64,000 nucleotides of DNA from Deltaproteobacteria bacterium (GCA_024276465.1 JAJRXD010000068.1:1-64000); one strand, 5' to 3'. Counted from the stretch's first letter, positions 45,634-55,285 are shown. Notes: generated by a model from the letters alone, not told the origin. A program made the numbers and translations.

Positions 45634-46416
45634 ATGACACTACCATTTTCAATTGTGCAGCTTGAAACATTTTTAATGGTTTTTATCAGGATCAGTGGAT
45701 TAATTTTCACTGTACCAATATTTGGGAGCAGAAATGTTCCACTTACAGTAAAAGCCGGATTATCTGTTACAATTGCATGGATTGTTTTCCCCATAGTGGA
45801 AATACCCATGGAAATCATATCAGTTAAATTAGTACAATTACCCCTGGCAATTTTTTCAGAGATTTTAATAGGTATTGTTATCGGGTTTACCGCACGATTG
45901 TTTTTTGAAGGAATACAGCTTGGTGGCCAGGTGATTGGGTTTCAAATGGGGTTTGGGATTGTGAATGTTCTGGACCCGGTGTCCGGGGCCAATTTTTCTG
46001 TTATTGCCCAGATAAAAAATCTTTTAGCCACATTGCTTTTTCTTGCTTTTGGAATGCACCATTTGTTTATAAAGGCTATAGTGCTGAGTTTTAAAAAAAT
46101 ACCGCTTTTCCATTTCTACCTGTCAAATTCTTTATTACAATGGATTTTTGATTTATCCTCAATTATATTTCTGGTTTCTGTTAAGGTTGCTGCACCGATT
46201 ATGGCCATTCTTATTTTTGTCAGTATTGCAATGGGGATAATTGCGAAAGGTGTACAGGGCATAAACATTCTTATTGTCGGTTTTCCATTAAAAATTGCAG
46301 CAGGCCTTTTTGCTATCGGTATTACCCTGCCAATGTTTGCTTTTGTTATTCGGAAGACATTTAACCTTATGGGTGACTATATTTTTACAATTTTAAAACT
46401 GGGATATCAACCCTGA
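45634..46416 (+). CDS. fliR: Flagellar export gate protein FliR
   Basis: 260 residues from the ATG at 45634; an upstream in-frame ATG at 45544 lies inside fliQ and is unlikely. Multiple membrane helices; FGSRNVPLTVKAGLSVTIAW, GFQMGFGIVNVLDPVSG and FVSIAMGIIAKGVQGINILIVGFPLKI are recognised FliR motifs. Completes the FliPQR pore. flhB follows 30 bases downstream. Confidence 0.95.
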   Translation: MTLPFSIVQLETFLMVFIRISGLIFTVPIFGSRNVPLTVKAGLSVTIAWIVFPIVEIPMEIISVKLVQLPLAIFSEILIGIVIGFTARLFFEGIQLGGQVIGFQMGFGIVNVLDPVSGANFSVIAQIKNLLATLLFLAFGMHHLFIKAIVLSFKKIPLFHFYLSNSLLQWIFDLSSIIFLVSVKVAAPIMAILIFVSIAMGIIAKGVQGINILIVGFPLKIAAGLFAIGITLPMFAFVIRKTFNLMGDYIFTILKLGYQP

Positions 46417-46446
46417 AGAGACTTGTGATTTTGCGAGGAGATTGCG

Positions 46447-47526
46447 ATGGCTAAGGAAAATCCTGATGGCCAGGAAAAGACCGAAGATCCTACTGAAAAA
46501 CGTATCAGCAAGGCCCGTTCCGAGGGGCAGGTTTCAAAAAGCATGGAAATAAATCTTGTTGCAGGCCTGCTGGCAGCAACCTGTTATTTTGCTGTGAATG
46601 GTTCGGCAATGATAAAAGACATTAGATTCATGCTGGAAAGATTACTGTCTGATTTGTCAATGGACTTGACCCAGGTTGCAGCAGTTAAAATCGGCAGGGA
46701 AGTTATCAATAATATATTAGTAATTATTACACCTTTCATACTGATCCTTGTTGCTGTATCCATACTGGCCAATGTTTTTCAAACCGGTTTTCTGTTTACT
46801 GCTACTCCATTAAAGCCCAAGTTCGACAAGTTTAATGTTATCAAAGGGATAAAGAATAAGTTATCCATGAAAAATTTTGTTAATATTATAAAGGCTGTTG
46901 TCAAGATAGCTGTTATAGGTGTTGTTCCATTTATAATTGTAAAGGCAGAGGTGGTACACCTGCCCCTGATTATGGACATGGGCGTATGGAGTATCATGTG
47001 CTATATGGGAAGCATTATAATTAAAATCGTGTTTTATATATCCATGGCACTGATAATACTTGCGATACTTGATTTTATTTATGAAAAGAGAAAGCACAAA
47101 CAGCAGATGATGATGACAAAGCAGGAAGTGAAAGACGAGCACAAGCAGTCTGAAGGCGATCCTAAAATCAAGGCCAGGATAAGACAACTGCAGTTCAAAA
47201 TGATTTTAAAGAGGATGATGGACGATGTGCCAAAGGCTGAAGTGGTTGTAACAAATCCTGTTCACGTGGCAGTTGCGCTTCGTTATGACAGGCTATCCAT
47301 GGATGCACCAAAGGTTGTTGCAAAGGGTGCGCGACTGATAGCAAAAAAAATCAAAGAAATAGCGTTGCAGAATAATGTTCCTGTTGTTGAGAATAAGCCA
47401 CTTGCACAATCATTGTTTAAAACAGTTGAAGTTGGTGATCTGATTCCCGACGCACTTTACAAAGCAGTTGCTGAAATTCTTGCCTATGTTTACAGCAGAA
47501 AGAACAAGACTGCTTCAGGATACTAA
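46447..47526 (+). CDS. flhB: Flagellar export specificity switch FlhB
   Basis: 359 residues. N terminus EKTEDPTEKRISKARSEGQVSKS is the classical FlhB opening, followed by four membrane helices and the cytoplasmic autocleavage domain. The autoproteolytic site is NPVH (N270-H273) instead of the usual NPTH; the catalytic Asn-Pro and His are retained. It switches substrates from rod/hook to filament. The following C-terminal domain VAVALRYDRLSMDAPKVVAKG is normal. Confidence 0.96.
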   Translation: MAKENPDGQEKTEDPTEKRISKARSEGQVSKSMEINLVAGLLAATCYFAVNGSAMIKDIRFMLERLLSDLSMDLTQVAAVKIGREVINNILVIITPFILILVAVSILANVFQTGFLFTATPLKPKFDKFNVIKGIKNKLSMKNFVNIIKAVVKIAVIGVVPFIIVKAEVVHLPLIMDMGVWSIMCYMGSIIIKIVFYISMALIILAILDFIYEKRKHKQQMMMTKQEVKDEHKQSEGDPKIKARIRQLQFKMILKRMMDDVPKAEVVVTNPVHVAVALRYDRLSMDAPKVVAKGARLIAKKIKEIALQNNVPVVENKPLAQSLFKTVEVGDLIPDALYKAVAEILAYVYSRKNKTASGY

Positions 47527-47547
47527 AATAAAACTTTAAGGACTCTG

Positions 47548-49632
47548 ATGGAAACTGCGAATGCAGAAAAACTGAATATCTTAACAAGAAACAGCGATAT
47601 ATTTGTGTCAGTGGGGGTAATCGGAACATTAATCATAATGATTCTTCCGATGCCGACATGGCTCCTTGATGTACTCCTTTCATTTAATATTACTTTTTCA
47701 ATAGTTGTAATACTTGTAAGCATGTATGTTGTTGAAAGTCTTGAAATATCAATTTTTCCCACACTGCTGTTAATGACAACACTTTTAAGGCTTGCACTGA
47801 ATATTTCTTCCACGCGGCTGATTCTTTTAAATGGTGATCAGGGCACAGCAGCAGCAGGTCAGGTTATTAAGGCTTTTGGAAGCTTTGTTGTTGGCGGAAA
47901 TTATGTTGTTGGGATTGTGGTTTTTGCAATTCTTGTGATAATAAATTTTGTTGTTATAACCAAGGGCTCGGGTAGAATTGCTGAGGTGGCTGCCCGTTTT
48001 ACCCTTGATGCCATGCCCGGCAAACAGATGAGTATTGATGCAGATCTGAACAATGGTATTATTGATGAGGAAGAGGCAAGGGAAAAGAGAGAGCACATTC
48101 AAAAGGAATCAGATTTCTATGGCGCAATGGACGGGGCAAGTAAATTTGTAAGGGGTGATGCCACTGCCGGAATAATTATAACATTCGTCAATATCATTGG
48201 TGGTCTGGTCATAGGTGTTTTGCAAAAGGGAATGTCACTGGCTGATGCTGCCAGAACATACACCCTTTTAACGGTTGGTGACGGACTTGTCAGCCAAATA
48301 CCCGCTCTTATTATTTCAACTGCAGCCGGCATAATTGTATCCCGTGCAGCATCTGACGGGCACATGGGGACACAAATGATCTCACAGCTCAGCATTCACC
48401 CCAGAGCTTTTGGAACTGCATCAGCAGTTTTATTGTTTTTCGGGTTAGTGCCGGGACTGCCAACCGTACCTTTTTTCGGTCTTTCAGCTCTGGCAGGTTT
48501 TATCGCTTACAGTGTTCATCAGGCAGATAAGTCATTAGCTGAAGAATCCGAAAAAAAGGAAAAAAGCCCGGCTCAGGGTCCTGAAAACGTTGAGGCTCTT
48601 CTGTCAGTGGATGATCTTGAGCTTGAAGTAGGATATGGTATCATACCAATTGTTGACAAAGATAAGGGTGGAGACCTGCTTGAAAGAATCAGGTCAATAC
48701 GAAGGCAGTTTGCTTTGGATGTTGGTGTTGTGGTGCCCCCTATTCACATCAGAGACAACCTTCAGTTGGGCCCCAACCAGTATTCTTTTATAGTAAGAGG
48801 TGTTGAGGTTGGACGGGGGGAGATAATGCTTGATCATTTCCTGGCTATGGAGTCTGGTGTGGTTGAACAAAAAATTGACGGGATTCCCACTAAGGAACCT
48901 GCGTTTGGACTTTCAGCGCAATGGATTACTGATGATAAAAGGGAAAAGGCGCAGATGCTCGGCTATACGGTTGTTGATCCTTCAACAGTGCTTGCTACAC
49001 ACATTTCCGAACTGATTAAAGCCCATATCCATGAAATTGTCGGAAGGCAGGAAGTCCAGTCCCTGCTTGATAAAGTTTCTGAAAAAAGCCCTAAATTAAT
49101 AGAAGAGCTTGTGCCGAATCTCCTGCCCCTGGGCTCTGTGCAAAAAGTTCTTCAGAACCTTTTGCATGAAAGGGTCTCCATTAGAAATCTTGTCTCGATT
49201 TTGGAAACTCTGGCAGACTACGCAACGTCCACAAAAAATACTGATCTTTTAACTGAGTATGTAAGACAGTCGTTGAGCAGGTATATTACAAAGCCGTATA
49301 TTTCAGAAGATCGGGTTTTGTATCTGCTTACTCTGGACCCGAGCCTGGAAGACATGCTGAGTAATTCAATTCAGCATACTGAAAAAGAGTCCTTCCTGTC
49401 ACTTGACCCTAACATTGCGCAGAAGCTTATCAGGAAAATAGAATCCATGATTAAATCCTTTGAACAAAGCCAGTCTATCCCGCTTCTTCTTTGCTCCCCG
49501 ACTATCAGATTGAACCTCAAAAGACTCATTGAAAGGTATATACCGCAGCTTGTTGTGCTTTCACACAGTGAGATTGATTCAAACATTAACCTGAAATCCT
49601 TAGGAATGGTAAGTATAGATAATGCAGCTTAA
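47548..49632 (+). CDS. flhA: Flagellar export gate protein FlhA
   Basis: 694 residues: eight N-terminal membrane helices and a large cytoplasmic domain. The FHIPEP-type loop is visible as RFTLDAMPGKQMSIDADLNNGIIDEEEA. The cytoplasmic part includes GVVVPPIHIRDN and LLPLGSVQKVLQNLLHERVSIRNL. FlhA docks late chaperone-substrate complexes. It overlaps flhF by 11 bases. Confidence 0.97.
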   Translation: METANAEKLNILTRNSDIFVSVGVIGTLIIMILPMPTWLLDVLLSFNITFSIVVILVSMYVVESLEISIFPTLLLMTTLLRLALNISSTRLILLNGDQGTAAAGQVIKAFGSFVVGGNYVVGIVVFAILVIINFVVITKGSGRIAEVAARFTLDAMPGKQMSIDADLNNGIIDEEEAREKREHIQKESDFYGAMDGASKFVRGDATAGIIITFVNIIGGLVIGVLQKGMSLADAARTYTLLTVGDGLVSQIPALIISTAAGIIVSRAASDGHMGTQMISQLSIHPRAFGTASAVLLFFGLVPGLPTVPFFGLSALAGFIAYSVHQADKSLAEESEKKEKSPAQGPENVEALLSVDDLELEVGYGIIPIVDKDKGGDLLERIRSIRRQFALDVGVVVPPIHIRDNLQLGPNQYSFIVRGVEVGRGEIMLDHFLAMESGVVEQKIDGIPTKEPAFGLSAQWITDDKREKAQMLGYTVVDPSTVLATHISELIKAHIHEIVGRQEVQSLLDKVSEKSPKLIEELVPNLLPLGSVQKVLQNLLHERVSIRNLVSILETLADYATSTKNTDLLTEYVRQSLSRYITKPYISEDRVLYLLTLDPSLEDMLSNSIQHTEKESFLSLDPNIAQKLIRKIESMIKSFEQSQSIPLLLCSPTIRLNLKRLIERYIPQLVVLSHSEIDSNINLKSLGMVSIDNAA

Positions 49633-50647
49633 AAGATATGAAGCACAAACTATTAATGAAGCTTTGAAAAAAATAAAAACTGAACTTGGTAAAGAAGCTG
49701 TAATTTTTTCCTCTAAAACATTTGTTCAAAAAAACAGACCAGGCAGGAAGTATGTTGAAGTTATGGCAGCAGTTGACAGAGATTGTAATGTACCTGGAGA
49801 TACTGGTTTTGAAAATGATCCTGCAAACAACAGAGCTTCATATATGCCGATTTTTCCCAAGTATCTTAAGAATTTATTGTTGTCTGGTTTTAATCGTGAT
49901 ATATCATGGTGTCTAATAGGAGAATCCAACGCTGAATTTAACAGAGAGGGAAATTCGCTGTCTTATGAAAATATTCTTTTTAGAAAAATAGCAGATCATA
50001 TGCCTGTCGAAGGACCAATTATTGTTAATTCAAAAAAGAAGAAAGTTGTTGCCATGATTGGGCCCACTGGTGTCGGCAAAACAACAACCCTTGCAAAAAT
50101 TGCTGCCCGCTACTCAATCATGCCTGGTATTAGAGTTAAAATATTAACAATGGACACATATAGAATTGCAGCAGCGGAACAGCTGAGGATTTACGGAAAA
50201 ATTATGGGCATTCCTGTCTATGTGGTAACGTGTCAAGAGGAGCTTGAAAAAGAACTCAGAACAGGGGATGATGTTAATCTTACGTTAATTGATACTGCGG
50301 GCAGGAATTACAGAGATAATGATCAAATTATGGAACTTAACAGGTGGCTTAATAAATACGATGAAATCGAATCCCATCTTTTGCTTAGTGCAACCACATC
50401 CGAAGATGTGCTCAGATCAACATTGCTATGCTTTAACAATAGCAGGGTTGACCGCGTTATTATTACAAAAGTTGACGAGAGTGTGACAATCGGGCATTTA
50501 TATAATATAATAGTATCATTAAAAAATTCGGTTTCATACATAACTACCGGCCAGAGGGTTCCTGAAGACATAAGGCCGGCTACTGCTCAGATTCTTTCAG
50601 GTCTTTTTTTAAATGGTTTCAGCAAATCAGTCTCTGCAAATTCCTGA
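49622..50647 (+). CDS. flhF: Flagellar number/placement GTPase FlhF
   Basis: 341-residue SRP-type GTPase. The opening MQLKRYEAQTINEALKKIKTELGKEAVIFSSK is the FlhF signature. The G domain shows GPTGVGKTTTLAKIAARY, ILTMDTYRIAAAEQL, LIDTAGRNYRD and ITKVDES. FlhF recruits the basal body to the pole. Overlaps flhA; flhG follows after 83-95 bases. Together FlhF and FlhG indicate polar flagellation. Confidence 0.95.
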   Translation: MQLKRYEAQTINEALKKIKTELGKEAVIFSSKTFVQKNRPGRKYVEVMAAVDRDCNVPGDTGFENDPANNRASYMPIFPKYLKNLLLSGFNRDISWCLIGESNAEFNREGNSLSYENILFRKIADHMPVEGPIIVNSKKKKVVAMIGPTGVGKTTTLAKIAARYSIMPGIRVKILTMDTYRIAAAEQLRIYGKIMGIPVYVVTCQEELEKELRTGDDVNLTLIDTAGRNYRDNDQIMELNRWLNKYDEIESHLLLSATTSEDVLRSTLLCFNNSRVDRVIITKVDESVTIGHLYNIIVSLKNSVSYITTGQRVPEDIRPATAQILSGLFLNGFSKSVSANS

Positions 50648-50742
50648 ATTCAGGTGCAGTATGCGATCAGGGGGTTTTCGTGCTGTCATATTACTTTTTA
50701 AGTTAAGATTTTCTTATGCTATATAATTAAATGGAGGTGGGT

Positions 50743-51642
50743 TTGAATTTAAATGATAAAAACGACCAGGCATCAACACTTAGAAAAATAACTTTCAACG
50801 GTAAAGAAGGCAAAATTCAAAACAGAGTTAATTCTGATCCGGCAAGGGTTATTTCTGTTACAAGTGGAAAAGGCGGAGTTGGGAAAACAAACGTTGTTTC
50901 CAATCTGGCTTATCTTTTTTCCGAATTGGGCAAGAAAGTTCTGGTGCTTGATGCAGACATGGGGCTTGCAAATTTAGATATTATGCTTGGACTGACTCCG
51001 GAATATAATTTAGAGCATGTTTTAAATGGTAATAAACACATAAGTGAAATTATTGTAGAAGGTCCGGGCGGCATGAAAATTATTCCTGCAAGTTCAGGGG
51101 TGCAGGAGCTTTCAGAATTAACGCATGATCAAAAGCTGAATCTTCTTTCTGAGTTCAATTCACTGACAGATTCAATTGACCTGCTGATTATCGATACCGG
51201 TGCCGGAATTTCGTCAAATGTAATGTATTTCAACCTCGCTGCTCAGGAAAAGTTTGTTGTTGTAACTCCTGAACCAACATCAATTACTGATGCGTATGCA
51301 ATTATGAAAGTAATGTCAAAAAAGTTTTCTGAAAAATATTTCAAATTAATTGTAAACGAAGTCAGGGATGAAACAGAAGCAAGAAGAGTGTTTGATAATT
51401 TGAGTTCTGTGGCTGAGCGCTTCCTTGATATTTCCATTGATTTTCTTGGTTTTATTGTTCATGACAAGCATGTACCAAAGGCTGTCAGAAACCAGAAACT
51501 GGTTACTGTTCTTTACCCGGAGGCTGACTGCAGTCTTTGCTTTGTAAAACTGGCCAAAAACATTCTTCAAAGCCAGGCAGCAGTTGTGCCTGGAGGTAAC
51601 ATAGGTTTTTTCTGGAACACTCTTTTCGAGACGCCTGAATAA
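50743..51642 (+). CDS. flhG: MinD-like ATPase FlhG
   Basis: About 299 residues. Deviant Walker A motif TSGKGGVGKTNV, Walker B LLIIDTGAG and PASSGVQELSEL identify FlhG/MinD2, which limits flagellar number by acting on FlhF and FleQ-type regulators. An ATG at 50731 exists, but GGAGGT at 50733-50738 would lie inside it. The TTG at 50743 then has a well-placed ribosome-binding site and opens with LNDKNDQAS, like the usual FlhG N terminus. I therefore prefer 50743, with moderate certainty. Confidence 0.93.
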   Translation: MNLNDKNDQASTLRKITFNGKEGKIQNRVNSDPARVISVTSGKGGVGKTNVVSNLAYLFSELGKKVLVLDADMGLANLDIMLGLTPEYNLEHVLNGNKHISEIIVEGPGGMKIIPASSGVQELSELTHDQKLNLLSEFNSLTDSIDLLIIDTGAGISSNVMYFNLAAQEKFVVVTPEPTSITDAYAIMKVMSKKFSEKYFKLIVNEVRDETEARRVFDNLSSVAERFLDISIDFLGFIVHDKHVPKAVRNQKLVTVLYPEADCSLCFVKLAKNILQSQAAVVPGGNIGFFWNTLFETPE

Positions 51643-51736
51643 TGAAACTTACACCTGAATAGAGTAATTATCAAGCCTGACAGCAGCGAAATTATAATTC
51701 CGATAAAATTACAGTTTTTCCAAAGATACCTTTTTT

Positions 51737-52492
51737 ATGAGAAGAAATGCGCTCAAAAAGAAAACAGCATTTAAAGGTGATATAAAAAACAGAGATGAAA
51801 TTATTCTTAAATATGCGCCCCATATCAAATATATAGCTAACCGCTTAGCCCTTCGCTTACCTCCTCACATAGATATTGATGATATAATTAATTCCGGTGT
51901 TATTGGTCTTATGGATGCAGTTGACAAATTTGATGTTGAAAAAGGCGTTCAGTTCAAAACATATGCAGAGTTTAGAATCAGAGGGGCTATCCTGGACAAT
52001 TTGAGAACAATGGACTGGGTTCCCCGGTCTGTACGCAAATCAGCAACAATACTCGAAAATGTTTATTCCGAGCTGGAAAAAAAATTAAACAGGGCAGCTA
52101 CAGACCAGGAAGTAGCCGATGTTTTAAATATAACCATTGAGAAGTTTTATGAAATGATTTCCCAGGCCAGTGGTATTACACTGCTTAGCCTTGAAATGAT
52201 TTCAAGTCATGATGATGCCAGACTTAAATTAATAGATTGTCTTACTGATGAGCAGGTAAGGAACCCTTTGTCTGTATTCAGAATTGAAGAGATCAGGGGC
52301 CTGGTTTCGGACGCTATAAACCGCCTTCCTGAAAAAGAAAAAATGGTTGTGTCTCTTTACTATTATGATGAACTTACGATGAAGGAAATAAGCAGAACAT
52401 TGAAGCTTACTGAATCCAGAGTTTCACAGATTCATGCAAAAGCTATTCTCAGGTTGCGTGGCAGGTTAAGGGACAATTTTGACAAACAATAA
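51737..52492 (+). CDS. fliA: Flagellar sigma factor sigma28 (FliA)
   Basis: 251-residue alternative sigma factor transcribing late flagellar genes (flagellin, chemotaxis). Region 2 reads YAPHIKYIANRLALRLPPHIDIDDIINSGVIGLMDAVDKFD; RTMDWVPRSVRK marks the FliA subgroup. Region 4 ends with RLPEKEKMVVSLYYYDELTMKEISRTLKLTESRVSQIHAKAILRLR. Preceded by 94 bases without a gene. After it the operon is interrupted by a repeat element at 52561-52730. Confidence 0.96.
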   Translation: MRRNALKKKTAFKGDIKNRDEIILKYAPHIKYIANRLALRLPPHIDIDDIINSGVIGLMDAVDKFDVEKGVQFKTYAEFRIRGAILDNLRTMDWVPRSVRKSATILENVYSELEKKLNRAATDQEVADVLNITIEKFYEMISQASGITLLSLEMISSHDDARLKLIDCLTDEQVRNPLSVFRIEEIRGLVSDAINRLPEKEKMVVSLYYYDELTMKEISRTLKLTESRVSQIHAKAILRLRGRLRDNFDKQ

Positions 52493-52560
52493 TTGATGTT
52501 CCTGTTAAAAACCAGGCATCAGACGACTAAGTTGCTAATAATTCAATAAAACAATAGAGT

Positions 52561-52730
52561 TCAATGAAGATGAAGCCTTAAAAAGTCAAAAAACATGCGA
52601 CAAAGTAAAATGCTCTAAATACAAGGCGTGCAAATCCAAAGGAATGAGACGTACTTGTTCGTACGCTGCAATGACTGAGGATGCAGCGCAACGCAGTAGG
52701 TGGACTTTTTACGAAGTCGTCAATGAAGAT
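52561..52730. repeat. MITE-like insertion flanked by an 11-bp direct repeat
   Basis: TCAATGAAGAT occurs exactly at 52561-52571 and at 52720-52730, bracketing a 148-base element. Its ends are imperfect inverted repeats (AAAAAGTC with its complement GACTTTTT). Inside are CAAGGCGTGC, AATGAGACGTAC and GCAGCGCAACGCAGTAGG, words of a dispersed repeat type I know from Desulfobacterales genomes. The direct repeat looks like a target-site duplication. No coding capacity; it lies in the operon between fliA and the second fliL-like gene. Confidence 0.75.
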
Positions 52731-52752
52731 TTTTTAACCGGCGGATGTATCA

Positions 52753-53520
52753 ATGGCAGATAATCAGCAAGATATTCCAGAATCAAAACCTGACAATGAT
52801 AACATTGACAGTGATTTTGAGCAGACACGTGATAAAGCTGAACTTGACTCGGATGGCATTTTATCTGACAAAACACCACCCGGTGATAAGGCATTACTGG
52901 ATAAGGACGGTATTTTTGATGGATCAGAACTTTCGTTAAATGAAGAACAGCCAGTTCAGGAACCTTCTGAAGCAGATGACGGAGAAAAACAAAAGACAGA
53001 TAACAGGGATAATAATGTCAGGAAAGGCATATCTTTATCATTAAAAATTAAAAATTTACCTTTAGTAAAGTATGCTGCTATTTTTGCTGGAATATTAGTA
53101 TTGTTTGGTTCCAGCTGGTTTGCAATGAGTTATTTTCTTTTTTCAACCTCGAATGAAGAAGAGTTGCAGTATTCTCAAAAGGAGGAGATAAAACCACCTG
53201 AGATTGAAGCAGAAAAGATTTATACAACTGTTGAGTTAAAGTATTTTATTATACCTGTTAATGATGCTGAAAAAGGCAGAGCATTTTTAAGAACAAAAAT
53301 CATATTGAATTTAAGAGAAGCTGATGAGGACAAAATCAAAAAAGAATTAAAAAGTATTAGATTAGCCATATATATGTTATTATGCGGGAAAGAGGCTGAG
53401 GATATTCTTGATAGCATAAACAGAGATATGATAAAAACAGAGTTGCAAAATGTTGTCAATAAAGTTTTGAAAAAAGATATTGTGATAGATCTGAATTTGA
53501 CTGATCTGTTGCTTGTTTAA
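52753..53520 (+). CDS. Second FliL-like protein
   Basis: 255 residues: a long acidic N-terminal region (about 1-90, Asp/Glu/Lys-rich), one membrane span (YAAIFAGILVLFGSSWFAMSYFLF, about 112-135), and a C-terminal FliL-type domain (LKYFIIPVNDAEKGRAFLRTKIILNLREADEDKI, ELQNVVNKVLKKDIVIDLNLTDLLLV). It is about 80 residues longer than the fliL product at 41938 and clearly diverged. Separated from fliA by the repeat element. Probably a stator-associated or pilus-like accessory; exact role unknown. Confidence 0.7.
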   Translation: MADNQQDIPESKPDNDNIDSDFEQTRDKAELDSDGILSDKTPPGDKALLDKDGIFDGSELSLNEEQPVQEPSEADDGEKQKTDNRDNNVRKGISLSLKIKNLPLVKYAAIFAGILVLFGSSWFAMSYFLFSTSNEEELQYSQKEEIKPPEIEAEKIYTTVELKYFIIPVNDAEKGRAFLRTKIILNLREADEDKIKKELKSIRLAIYMLLCGKEAEDILDSINRDMIKTELQNVVNKVLKKDIVIDLNLTDLLLV

Positions 53521-53576
53521 GAAAACAATAGAATCAATTAACTGCATTTATTTAATTCGCAACAGGGGAAAACATA

Positions 53577-54323
53577 ATGTTAAAAGGTTTTGATGATGAA
53601 CAGGTTTTGAATTTTGCTTTTATAGGCAATTACACAAAAGGGATGGCTCACAATGTGAACACACCTCTGTCTGCTATTATGGGACGTTCTGAGATGCTTT
53701 TAATGCGCTTCAACAGGATTAAAGACAAGGTTGCTTCACATATGGATGTGGAAGAGTTAGATAAGTGCTTAAGGGATATTTCGCTCATAATAGAAAACAG
53801 CAACAGAGTTTCGGATACTATTAAAAATACAATGCAGAAGTCCATTAATGCCGAAGGTACTCAGGCACACAGCCTTAATATTGCCAGGGTATTGAGGGAA
53901 GAACTTGAGTTCTTCAAAGCAGATATGGACTTTAAACATAATATTGAAAAAAAATATAATATTTCTAACAAAACACCTTCAATTTTAGGCGTTTATGTTC
54001 ACTTTTCAAACAGCTTTACAGAAATACTTGAAAACAGTATTCAGGCAATGATAAACACAGAAGAAAAGAGGCTTACGGTTGATGTAAAGCCAACAGACAA
54101 AAGTATCGAGGTGACATTCCATGATACCGGGTGTGGAATTGAAGAGGAAAAAACAGAGAAAATAATGCAGATTCTTCAATCTCCACCTTTGGATTTAACA
54201 GATGTTAACCCTTCTTACAGGGGTATTTCAAGGATCGGCAGGCTTCTGAAACCATATAATGTACAATTTGATATCAGAAGCAGGCCGGGTGATACTTTTT
54301 TCTCAATCAAGATTCCGGTTTGA
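53577..54323 (+). CDS. Soluble sensor histidine kinase in flagellar operon
   Basis: 248 residues without membrane spans. The H-box GMAHNVNTPLSAIMGRSEML contains the likely phosphorylated His25. HATPase motifs follow: N-box EILENSIQAMI, G1 box DTGCGIEEE, and a C-terminal VQFDIRSRPGDTFFSIKIP strand. Position at the end of a sigma54-driven flagellar operon suggests an FlrB/FleS/FlgS-like kinase that works with a sigma54 enhancer-binding regulator; no response regulator is adjacent. No PAS or other sensor domain is visible. Confidence 0.85.
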   Translation: MLKGFDDEQVLNFAFIGNYTKGMAHNVNTPLSAIMGRSEMLLMRFNRIKDKVASHMDVEELDKCLRDISLIIENSNRVSDTIKNTMQKSINAEGTQAHSLNIARVLREELEFFKADMDFKHNIEKKYNISNKTPSILGVYVHFSNSFTEILENSIQAMINTEEKRLTVDVKPTDKSIEVTFHDTGCGIEEEKTEKIMQILQSPPLDLTDVNPSYRGISRIGRLLKPYNVQFDIRSRPGDTFFSIKIPV

Positions 54324-54432
54324 TAAGGGTGGTGAAAAATAAATTGTAAAATTTTATTCTCTTGCTGACGATATATAAATATAAATCAGCAGTTATTATC
54401 CCTGTGGTTTATTTTTAAAGAAAGTTTAAGCA

Positions 54433-54735
54433 ATGCCTGCTTTAATTGAACTCCAACAAGTGTTGTCACACAGTTCTTCAGTAGACAAGATTCAACAGGC
54501 TAAAAATGACAACCAGACTGTTTACCAGCAATTAACTGTTGCTGAGTTGAAGGAAAAGGATGTTCAGAAGCAACGTGAGGTCCAGGAAACATACAAAACA
54601 GAGAATTTAAAAATTAAAGACAGGGGCAAAAAACAGAAAAAAAACAGAAAGAATAACAGACAAAAAAACAACAGGGAATCAGACACAGTAGATGCCAGTA
54701 AACATCCGGAGCACATAATTGACATAATTGTATAA
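54433..54735 (+). CDS. Small Lys/Asn-rich protein of the flagellar operon
   Basis: 100 residues, highly polar, rich in Lys, Gln and Asn, with a probable coiled coil (about 30-60) and a run of basic residues (60-80). No recognised domain. Genes of this kind frequently close flagellar operons in delta-proteobacteria. It lies 109 bases after the kinase gene and 16 bases before the next gene. Real by position and the ATG context; function unknown. Confidence 0.6.
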   Translation: MPALIELQQVLSHSSSVDKIQQAKNDNQTVYQQLTVAELKEKDVQKQREVQETYKTENLKIKDRGKKQKKNRKNNRQKNNRESDTVDASKHPEHIIDIIV

Positions 54736-54751
54736 ATTAGAAGGATTTTCA

Positions 54752-55243
54752 ATGGTCTTAAACCTTCCCATCCATTACATGCTGATTCTTGTTTTGGATG
54801 TTTTCATAGTGGTAATACTTTTAGTTGTTTTTTATCGTATTGGGCGTGATAAAAGCCAGATAAAGACAATCGATACTATGCAGCTTAACAATCTGAAAAG
54901 AGCTTTTGAAAAAATAATGTCTGATTCGAAAGAAACATCAACAGAGCTTATGAACTCATTTGATCAAAGGATAAGGGCACTTAACGAGGTTCATGAAAAA
55001 ATTTATACAAAAGAAAAAAGGCTGGAAGAAAATATTGTACATGCAGAAGAGTTAATTAAAAAAATTGATGTAAAAATTGCTCAGGAAATTCAAAAGGATT
55101 CAGACCCCTATAAAGTTGCTGTGGAGCTGATTTCACAGGGCCGTTCATCTGAAGCTGTGCAAAGGATATGTGGTCTGAGTCTTTCTGAAGTTGATCTTAT
55201 TAAACAGCTTGCCAGCCATAAATCACATAATGCAGGTGGCTGA
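54752..55243 (+). CDS. DUF2802-like membrane-anchored coiled-coil protein
   Basis: 163 residues from the ATG at 54752, which follows an AGAAGGA site. One N-terminal membrane span (LPIHYMLILVLDVFIVVILLVVFY) is followed by a long helix/coiled coil and a C-terminal SQGRSSEAVQRICGLSLSEVDLIKQLASH, an HTH-like end typical of DUF2802 proteins in motility operons. Function unknown; probably last gene of the operon. The next gene is convergent. Confidence 0.75.
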   Translation: MVLNLPIHYMLILVLDVFIVVILLVVFYRIGRDKSQIKTIDTMQLNNLKRAFEKIMSDSKETSTELMNSFDQRIRALNEVHEKIYTKEKRLEENIVHAEELIKKIDVKIAQEIQKDSDPYKVAVELISQGRSSEAVQRICGLSLSEVDLIKQLASHKSHNAGG

Positions 55244-55285
55244 GAACTCACATATTATCTTTTCTGTCTCTGACAGTATAGCCGG

